NCBI GenBank assembly: GCA_032622095.1
Contig: CP136062.1
Location: 197,973,887 to 198,037,886, forward strand
Length of the DNA stretch: 64,000 bases
DNA from: Siphonodentalium dalli
Lineage: Eukaryota > Mollusca > Scaphopoda > Gadilida > Siphonodentaliidae
Direction of reading: 5' to 3'
Shown here: piece by piece, positions 56,351-64,000 of the stretch
How the letters are laid out: the number at the start of each line of letters is the position of its first letter
Numbering within the stretch: position 1 is the stretch's first letter
Notes under the pieces: model-generated
The model's database searches: none
Seen by the model: only the letters and a program-made list of their open reading frames with translations
What the model was told of the DNA's origin: nothing
Position numbers and translations under genes: made by a program

Positions 56351-57433
56351 CATCAAAACTTCACCTAGAAGTGACATGCCGAGGTGCAGTCGCGTTCGTA
56401 TTGTGCGTGTTATGCATTGTTATATCTAAATATGTCAGCTGAAATTTCCAAATATATTGGTGGTAAATTCTCCGAATTAATGGGATAAAAGCCACAGTTA
56501 AATATTCTGGAGGAATGTCGGCTATACACCACCTAGTGCACGGGGAATGAAATTACATTGCCATATTAAATATGAGCAACAGTGCATGGTAATATTAGTT
56601 ATCTTCTGCAATATCGGGGGTAGGCTACATGGATATGTAATACATGTTTCTCGATTTTGAACACCGAGGCGGAGCCAAGGGGTTTCAAAAAGAGACATCC
56701 GGGTATTAAATCTCCATGTATCACACGATGTTGGCGGAGATAACGATGTTGTCCCCACATCAATAGCTACCACGTGGTGTGCTTTTCATAGGTTATCAGA
56801 TAAATTCACACCAATCAGCACAAATAAGAATAATTCAGTATCCGATCGATCCTGTGTCAGGTGACGTCAATCTCAGCGTGCTAGAACAACGTCACGATTA
56901 GTGAAACTGCTAGTTCAAGGGTAATTCATAACCCCGATGTTTCACGTGCTATTATACCCCCATTGTCAAGAGTTACGGGGGACATGGTGCATGATTTAAA
57001 CGTAACGTTGTTGTCAATCAGATTGATAGTTACAAGCGGCTGTGGGGACAAGTGTTTTTGTTATATGTTTCTCTATGAAATAGCCGTGATTTTTTGCCAG
57101 GACTTTGACATGGATAACACTTTCCAAACTTTGCTTAGATATTGTTATCTCACTGTAGATACTTCTGTTTAAAAAAGGTAAACAATTATTGGCGCGTGTA
57201 TTATCAATGGAACTACTCGAAATTCCGCGGAATATTGAAAATAGTTCATTACTGCGATAAGTTCTAAAAATAAAAAATGATCCCGTTTTATTACGTATTC
57301 AGTCGATATTTGTTAATTGGGTTTCTGTGTGTAATATTTAACCATTGGGTATGCACTATTCTTTTAGGCGCAAGTAGGTCATTTTCCACCCAAATTTAGT
57401 CATGCTTAATTTGCCAACGGAAACAGCTGATAT

Positions 57434-57469
57434 TGTTTGCATCGTTTGCATCGTTTGCATCGTTTGCAT
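57434..57469. repeat. 9-bp minisatellite GTTTGCATC, four exact copies
   Basis: Four perfect units in the centre of the foldback. Confidence 0.95.
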
Positions 57470-58429
57470 CGCTATATACTTCGGCGTCTAAATTCTTGTT
57501 TCGATAGACAAATACTTGTAGTTTTGCAGAATTGCTTACCATAAGTATAACATAAAGAGAACACCTATGGTTTCTCGAATAATATATTCCTGAAATATCA
57601 CCGCTCGTGAAGATTCGCATATTGCAGGTATTATTCGGCAAACCATATAGGTATTCTCTATGTTCGCATAGTGCTGAATAGAACGCAACATGTTCGGGCT
57701 CTAATTAGTAGTCGTGTGACAAATGGTTTAACTTGTAACTGGATTCAGCAAATGAGGCGAAACACATAAGGCTTATATTGAAAAGAATATGTTTGGTATG
57801 AATACCCAAATATATCATTCAGGTATTGATACAAAACATGGTATCTATTGTCTATCTATCATTTTGTTTTTTCAGATAGCTGCTAAAACAAAATGAAATA
57901 CAACTGTTATTACTGCTCTTTCGGAAGTGAGGCCATTCAACATGCCACGTGTTCCCCATTTATCGTTTTTTTTTACGAATAGAAGATAATCAATACACAA
58001 AACACAATAATAACGCGACTGCACCTCGGCATGTCACTTCTATGCGAGGTTTTTGATGCGTCCGAACGAAATTTGTCCGAACCCGAAAAAAAATTGTGTC
58101 TGAACCTGAACAAAATCATCGGGAATATTGCGTATCTGAACCTGAACATTTTGAAATTTTCAAAGGTCGTTTTTCGGAGTTAGACAATAAAAATATCGCC
58201 GGTTTTGCATTCCGAAGATGTGTGGTAACCTAATCTACCCACAACAATACATAAATTTGCGGATCCATGAGCCCAGGGCCAAAAAATTACGAAAAAGCGA
58301 ACATTTCGCTGCCTCGATAAAATTTCGAAAAATTATGACGACTTGACACGCCAAATACAACAATTCACATGCCTGTCATGCAAAAGGCGTGTTACGTAGG
58401 TGTTGGGTATACAAATTCATACATAACTG

Positions 58430-59035
58430 TTTAAAGGTGTATCACCGAAAGATGTCGTTAATTGATGCTTGGAGACAATATATACACTTACCGTTTATCT
58501 TCTTTACTGCGCGCCGCCATCTTGGAATGTCCGAACCTAAACGGGTATCCGACAGTGACTTTTGTCGGTTCAATTCAGTCTGAATTATTCTAAGATACCT
58601 AACTGTTCCGTTTGTCACGAATCATTCGGGGGTTTAATTAACTATATTTAAATACTTCCAGTAATTATAAGTAAGTAAATGATTGCATTGTTACGACGAT
58701 TTTCAATAATACTAAACCCAGGATGAATATATATAAATAGTAGGGTATAACAAAATGGTTTCTCCATCTGACGAAGCCAAATGACTATAAACAAAAATTC
58801 GACGACGCACACAGGTAATCTATATTCCGGGCCGAGATGGATGGAAAGCTTGTATTGTGAGGCTGGATTCGTAATTTTGAGTTTGAACCCAAGGTTTAAT
58901 ATCGAAAATGAAATGGTTGATTTGCCGTTCGTGCGCGTACTCGGGTACTGAATTGTATAAATGAAGTTGTATACATATTTATTACACGCTTGTTCCTAGA
59001 AGTACAATGTTATTGCTGTTCCATATTTACAAATC
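58430..59035. other. No gene seen
   Basis: No recognisable feature. The frame from about 58389-58583 overlaps the foldback edge. Confidence 0.4.
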
Positions 59036-59059
59036 CGTATGGAACGTACGTTCCATACG
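59036..59059. repeat. 24-bp perfect palindrome
   Basis: CGTATGGAACGTACGTTCCATACG-type perfect dyad (arms CGTATGGAACGT) without loop. Confidence 0.9.
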
Positions 59060-59230
59060 CATGTCGTTGACGTAAAATGACGTACATAACGTTCGCCTCA
59101 ACCATGAAACTGGAACTATTTAAATAAAAGAATCATCACAGATGACAAACACGCCCTGTATGAGCCTAAATAAATATTCTAATCCTGTATTTTTAATGCA
59201 CGGATTCTAGGACGCGAAGCGTGTAATAAA

Positions 59231-59322
59231 CACAGGTCGACACGATGTGTAAATGGGTTTGTCGATACGGCACTCGTGCTGTATATATCGACAAACCCAT
59301 TTACACATCGTGTCGTTCTGTG
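59231..59322. mobile_element. 92-bp hairpin with 30-bp arms
   Basis: CGACACGATGTGTAAATGGG then TTTGTCGATA at 59238-59267 are mirrored perfectly by TATCGACAAACCC and ATTTACACATCGTGTCG ending at 59315. CACAG/CTGTG flank them. The loop is about 18 bp. Confidence 0.85.
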
Positions 59323-59806
59323 TATGTATGGTGATAGTGAATGTAGTTACATTGTACTTATACACATCTTCGGAATCAGAAGTGCTATATTTGCGACTAA
59401 CGGAACAATAGGAATATATCAATCTTCATTGATTGCATAATTATATGAATGAATACTTCCGCGATCCATGCATTGTCATTTCCACCTTTGTTCATTTTCA
59501 AGACAAATGAATCAATAAATCTATAAATGTGAAGTAAATGAGGTTATAACATTCAATGGTCCGATGGTTCTGAAATATTGTGTCACAATAATCGCTTGTA
59601 CCAAATTTCACAAAGAAGTTCCTGACATATTTTGAGAAAATCCATTTTTAAAATACCAGGAAATTTTGGCAAAACGTGCGTCTGACCCTTAATCGGTAAA
59701 GAACCACCACACCATGTAGAGTGGACCGGTGCATGTTGTAGTCCGTGCGATCGAAATCACTGTAGATGAGAATATTCACATTGGATAAACAGTACAAACC
59801 ACTTAC
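59323..59806. other. No gene seen (downstream of minus-strand exon)
   Basis: If the exon at 59807-60129 is real this is its intron. No second exon is recognised. Confidence 0.35.
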
Positions 59807-60129
59807 CTGAAGCAGGTATCGACGAGGCGAGAGTCTACTTTTAGATTAAAATAATGCAGAATAAAATAATCAATAACATAAAAACAAGTTTTCTGACTGG
59901 AAGACGGATTAGTGACAACTATGAATGCAACTTTATACTGTGCTGGCTTCATTTGAGCGAACGACTCTGTTTTTGGAAATAAACGGCCCATGATCACTTC
60001 AGAAAATAATTTTCTCGCAAACATTCCCTCTTCAAATGTCATTTTAACACATACACAGCATCGGTCGGAAATCCCACTTTGTTGCAACGGAAATGCCGTT
60101 TTTGTTTCAGCACATACATGTTTCGACAT
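59807..60129 (-). CDS. Candidate first coding exon, unknown protein (partial)
   Basis: On the minus strand ATG 60129 opens 107 codons plus 2 nt and ends CTTCAG|GTAAGTGG, an exact donor consensus. The frame would stop in the donor itself (TAA), so a splice is needed. Residues 1-70 are balanced in composition (AETKTAFPLQQSGISDRCCV, KMTFEEGMFARKLFSEVIMG, RLFPKTESFAQMKPAQYKVA). The last third is AT-rich (CFYVIDYFILHYFNLK) and could instead be intron. No domain is recognised. A TATA-like AAATAAATAG lies 45 bp upstream. It is a candidate only. Confidence 0.35.
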
Positions 60130-60904
60130 TACCTGGGCTTCGGTGTTTTCACAATAAGAAAGTATAGACTATTTATTTGGACACTCTCTCGTCGGTCACT
60201 GTACATCTAGTTGTCGAAGTTTCTGATCAGTAGTTGCGGAAAATATGTACATCAAACTGTGATGATGGGATTTGTGTACAAAGACGAAACCATGCATTAG
60301 GTTTCCATAGTATAGGCATGTTCCACCTCCCGATGGTCATTATTAACATTCAGGATACACAGGATGAAGACATTGTTCCGTTCTACATCCGTGTTCCGAT
60401 TTATAGAGACAAGATGTTATTATTCAAGCACCTAACGTAATTGTGATCAACTATGTGTAAAGGTACTCAATCCGATTCGATGGTCCCCATATAATCAGAT
60501 TCCAACAACAACAACATTTTTAGAAATGCCGCTTCAGTTATCATAATCGATTAATTGCCCAAAAATAATGCTAACCACTGTCAACTATATATTAGAATAT
60601 TGCCCGAAACGTGTTATTTATCAACATGTTGTTCGACGAAATTTGGCCTTATTACCAACAGAAAGCCTCTTGATTTTAGAGTTATCCATCTTCATCCGCA
60701 ATTTGGTCCGAGACGGTCGACTGTTTACTGGGCCACAATCAATTCTCGATGGTGAAAAATGATAGATGCAAAAATCAATATCTAATAACTCTGAGCTTTG
60801 ATGGGTGGGTTCCTCGACTCGAATCAAATATTTTTTACCACATTAGTATAGAATTACATGCTGTAGTTCATCGAAAAACATGGTATGCAATTGAAGACTT
60901 CTGT
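60130..60904. other. No gene seen
   Basis: Overlapping frames at 60234-60827 in three registers show no domain. Confidence 0.35.
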
Positions 60905-61460
60905 CATTTTGTCGGGTAGAATCTGGGGAACAACATATCCAAAATCCGCCTTGGGGAAACTTTTCTATCCAAGATGGCGTACAAAATGGATGTTGGTATC
61001 GGCAATTGCTTCATTTCCTCGGTAGGTGCACCAATTAATACCAAATGCTTAATAAATATAAATATTGACAAACAATGATTGGTCGTAAAATAAACCATAT
61101 TTGTAGAATGTCTGTCCGAAAATGGCAGCCAAAATGGACAAAACCGAATGAAATTTACATTTTGTTCAAAAAGCAATATATAGCTAGTCCTATAACAAAC
61201 GTTCGAATTGTTCGAGAAATAATCAGTACAGAGTATAGGAAAAACTGTTGATCAGAGATGTACGAATTCACTCTAATGCATCTCGCGAGAGGGCAATCGA
61301 AAGCAGGGTCTCGTGCAACTGTTAAATCTGGACTTTGGACGCACAGAAACGGGTAAATATTGCAGTTGTATATGAGCTTTTTATCTTGAACCGTGTGATT
61401 ATAAGTGTAATTAAACATCTAAATGCGATTTAACAGGGATGTATTGATTATATGAACCTA
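60905..61460 (+). repeat. Dispersed repeat of about 530 bp, copy 2
   Basis: Collinear with 35360-35880 (GGGGAACAACATATCCAAAATCC-type opening, CAAGATGGCGTACAAAATGG, CGGTAGGTGCACCAATTAAT, TTTGTAGAATGTCTGTC, AATGGCAGCCAAAATGGACA, GTTCGAATTGTTCGAG, TTTTTATCTTGAACCGTGTG). Same orientation, 25.5 kb apart. Confidence 0.85.
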
Positions 61461-61532
61461 ACCGTACAAACTTGTAACAAGCTAGATTTGGTATCGTTGG
61501 AAAGAGGAGACCTTCGTATATATATATATAAC

Positions 61533-61790
61533 ACTAGCAGGTTAGCCCGCCACTGGCGGCATTCTCAGAAACATGACTATATGAGAGTATATGAGCGTAT
61601 ATGAGCAAGGACACGGGCGCCTGCGAAATTGGACACAATTTGACCCGTCCAAAACACTCCCCGGACAAAAGTACACCTATTTTCGTCGAAATCCGCCAGT
61701 TTTACCCGATTTAACCTTGAATTGACTATTATGAAGGTCAAGATCAGGTCCTGATCACGATTTGATAAAGGCGAATATTTGTATACATGT
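61533..61790 (-). mobile_element. Helitron-like element, minus strand, 3' end
   Basis: Reverse complement ends GCCGCCAGTGGCGG, GCTAACCTGCTAG at about 61534, followed by T, identical in form to the 3' end at 21946. Further in are GTCCGGGGAGTGTTTTGGAC, GGGTCAAATTGTG, CAATTCAAGGTTAAATCGGG and TAAAACTGGCGGATTTCGAC. The 5' end was not identified. Confidence 0.65.
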
Positions 61791-62050
61791 AATTGAAGAT
61801 CTACTATACTCCAACATTGTAGAAATATCACGGACATGTCATATTAGAATGAGTTAACTAATATTGTTACCCAATAGTAGAGTTTTACTTCGTAAATCAT
61901 TGGGATTTAGAATTAACTGGTTAACCCCAAATTCGCGTTTGTAACGCCACAACGAACTGTTGCCGCCCTGAATTAACTGTTGCCCGGTTTGCAATCACGG
62001 TCAGCTTTCGTGACGTCGCGAGTGAACCCGACCCGAGCGAACTGTTGACA
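61791..62050. other. No gene seen
   Basis: No recognisable feature. Confidence 0.4.
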
Positions 62051-62134
62051 AAGCAATTATTTCATGTCTTTTGGGAACAGGCAAAATTGTTGTCAATTTT
62101 GACTGCTCCCAAAATACACATGAAATAGTTGCTT
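62051..62134. repeat. 84-bp imperfect hairpin
   Basis: AAGCAATTATTTCATGT faces ACATGAAATAGTTGCTT; TTTTGGGA faces TCCCAAAA; AAAATTG faces CAATTTT at the centre. Confidence 0.75.
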
Positions 62135-63942
62135 ACTGAAGTAAATCAGAAACCATCTGGGACGAACAGTCGGCAGACAGATTTAACATTAATTTGTTTT
62201 TGTATGAAACGACTGAGTTCTGGTTATTTTTTTGATTTTTATTTTTTTTGGCCCGGATCTATTGCGGACCACTCTTATCGGCTGAGCACCCCAAAAGAGG
62301 TGACCCACTCTTACGAGATGGTCAAATTGTCTGTCGGGGTCCTCAGGCTGCGAACCAATAACGTGGAAGTCCCGTCCGATGGGGTGACCATCATCATCTG
62401 GCTCACGGAACAAAAAAACAACTGTCGGCATTACATTGACCATTCGGCCCATTTGCAACAACGCCACGTTGCCTATATCGCGGCGTTGCGAACACTTTGG
62501 GGTTTTGTTATAATAACTAATAGATTGTCATGATATTGAAGCATCTGGGGAATGATATGTAGATGTCAGCTTATATTTGCACATTCCGTATACAATTCGC
62601 TTAATTTTGGTACCCGAGGCCGGACGTTTTTTGCATTTTTGTTTCATTGACATATTTTCAACTGTTTTAAACATATTTGTTTATATGTTGTGGCTTGTTG
62701 CAATATGAGAAGCACTAATACATTCAATATTGTTATAATTACCTCCATAAGTTGATATAAAATGGAAAAATAGTGAATATTGTGGAGGTGGGTCCCAAAA
62801 TTTTCATTGATTTTTTTTTTTCGCGCAAATTTTTGTTATTGTTTCTGTTTCAGCTTGCTTGGCAGTTTTTATAATGAAAATTGTCTAGTTCACGGTGTAG
62901 TTCAATAAAAAAAATACCTCAGATAGCTCTAGGGTAGGGTGAACTTAATGCAGTCTGACAATATCAGCTAACAACTCATGACAGAATATTAATTACAATA
63001 ATCTTATACTCTTTATTCATACAGTTAGTTGATGTATGAGTGTAATGTATGAAATAAGTATTTGTATCAGTGTTTGTACACTAAAATTAATTGCATATCA
63101 GCATATGTGATACAATTATGGCCATGTGACCCTCAACGCAGGGCAACTCATTTTATTTTTAACCCTTCGAACATTATGGCCCCAGAGCATTAGTAGCACC
63201 GCTCCCACTCGTTCAGATAACCGCCGGTATTCTCAATGTATCAGAATAATGTAGAGTTAATAATATATAGTAGACACAGGTAGACATATAATAGTAAATC
63301 AAGAGTACAGTCGGTATACTGTAAAGAGAAGACCAAATTGGAGTTATCTTCCCTACACCAACACAATGACGTTATGCTTACTGTGACCTCATCTCCACGG
63401 TCACATGTCACTAAAGTGCACATCCGTGTATATGGATTTGGCACTAAATTGACCATCCGCGTTCAAACTCAAAGGGTTAAACATTATTTTAGGCCTAGTC
63501 CTAAGTCGTAATGCGAGGTCGGGTCGGTGGTCATGCAGGCATACATAAAAGCTAATTCATATGCACATTTTCCTTTTTGGTATTAGTATAGGCTCTAGGC
63601 CTACTAGTTGATGCTGGTTGATGTCTGAAAAAAAGATAAATTTAATTTTGTGTAATTTTTTATTCTATTATAGGCCCTAACACTGGCCCTAGTTATTTTT
63701 TGTTGTCATTCCAGGGGATTCAACATATTTTTCATCTACTCACACAGATGAATAGGCTGGGTTATAAATTTACCAATATAATCACATCATATTCTACCTT
63801 TGTTGATAGCTTAGAGTTTAATTTAGTTGAGATTATCGCTGATTACTGCTGATTGTCGCATAATTATCAGCCAAGAAAATATTTGTCTTGTACATGTTTG
63901 TAAACAGGAAGTAACATTTAATTTGGTCTTTCAAAGAAAGGA
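62135..63942. other. No gene supported
   Basis: A GC-richer patch at 62250-62510 is open on both strands (frames 62129-62533 plus and 62189-62467 minus), with no family recognised. Two readings are equally good, so I call neither. The remainder is AT-rich and featureless. Confidence 0.35.
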
Positions 63943-64000
63943 CCAATATAGAGCGGTTGGTCGTTTTTACAGAGGGGACCAACATAAAGCGTTGGGGTTT
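63943..64000 (+). repeat. Start of a short tandem repeat cut by the window edge
   Basis: GGACCAATATAGAGCGGTTGG is followed 38 bp later by GGACCAACATAAAGCGTTGGG. Only two units are visible. Confidence 0.5.

Larger units (their letters stand above)
55953..58429. mobile_element. 2.5-kb foldback: 450-bp inverted arms around a 1.6-kb centre
   Basis: The left arm (55953 to about 56430) and right arm (about 57985-58429) are inverses at roughly 85-90 percent by eye. Examples: CCAACACCAACGTAACACGCC / GGCGTGTTACGTAGGTGTTGG, GGCCCTGGGCTCATGGATCC / GGATCCATGAGCCCAGGGCC, and CCGAGGTGCAGTCGCG / CGCGACTGCACCTCGG. The arms include a FRFRHNFRSGSDKF-like frame created by the GTTCAGGTTCGGAC repeat. The centre codes for nothing recognisable. 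Confidence 0.88.

Noticed and set aside
55930-56442. Frames MMLLQLHLV... and FRFRHNFRSGSDKF...
   Set aside because: Arise from the foldback arm and its 24-bp repeat; not preserved in the other arm.
62129-62533. 134-codon frame and an opposing minus-strand frame
   Set aside because: Both strands are open across a GC-richer patch and neither shows a recognisable family; about one frame this long is expected by chance.

Overview
This window looks like nuclear DNA of an invertebrate animal, most plausibly a marine lophotrochozoan such as a mollusc. I infer this from an AT-rich, repeat-dense sequence with no bacterial-style gene packing, GT/AG intron boundaries, a decayed animal piggyBac transposase, animal LINE fragments, Helitron-type ends, TTAA-flanked miniature transposons, and a secreted PAN/Apple-like exon of a kind common in molluscs. 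The species cannot be told from the sequence alone. I saw no rRNA, tRNA, CRISPR array, telomere repeat or intact long ORF. At this base composition ORFs of 100-120 codons are expected by chance, so most open frames here mean nothing.

Layout. 0.7-3.0 kb: a tandem array of CACA/TGTG dyads, then an array of a TTAA-flanked MITE (family 1) with its spacer. 4.6-8.2 kb: one family 2 MITE, a piggyBac element (left end with 34-35 bp periodic subterminal repeats, then a transposase pseudogene with all three catalytic Asp codons but six lesions), and another family 1 MITE. 9.3-14.2 kb: hairpins, a 235-bp satellite and a diverged tandem duplication. 18.4-24.8 kb: a dispersed repeat (two copies), a 327-bp satellite, a Helitron-like 3' end and two hairpin elements. 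26.0-28.4 kb: a 30-bp minisatellite split by a family 2 MITE with a clean TTAA target duplication, a SINE-like segment, and a piggyBac-type MITE built from two 69-bp palindromes. 28.9-31.7 kb: a LINE endonuclease fragment running into a 2.2-kb inverted repeat. 32.1-34.9 kb: Helitron-like elements, three of them head to tail. 35.3-40.0 kb: dispersed repeats, a 16-bp minisatellite in duplicated blocks, and a Helitron-like element built of 132-bp units. 41.3-45.0 kb: a diverged tandem family interrupted by a MITE and by a LINE 3' end. 47.0-51.4 kb: two more piggyBac-type MITEs, one inside the loop of another inverted repeat. 53.8-59.3 kb: large inverted repeats and hairpins. 60.9-61.8 kb: second copies of repeats seen earlier.

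Host genes are sparse. The best is a two-exon piece of a secreted protein on the plus strand (exons at 49401-49665 and 54612-54769) with a 4.9-kb intron full of foldback elements. A weaker candidate is a single minus-strand exon at 59807-60129 ending in a consensus splice donor.

The outstanding property is the number of distinct, mostly unrelated foldback elements, from about 60 bp to 2.5 kb, alongside several TTAA-targeting families. A short motif (AACGCTCTTTATT) shared by the MITEs and the 327-bp satellite, and nuclear-receptor-like half-sites carried by the Helitron-like repeats, are the least expected sequence signals.
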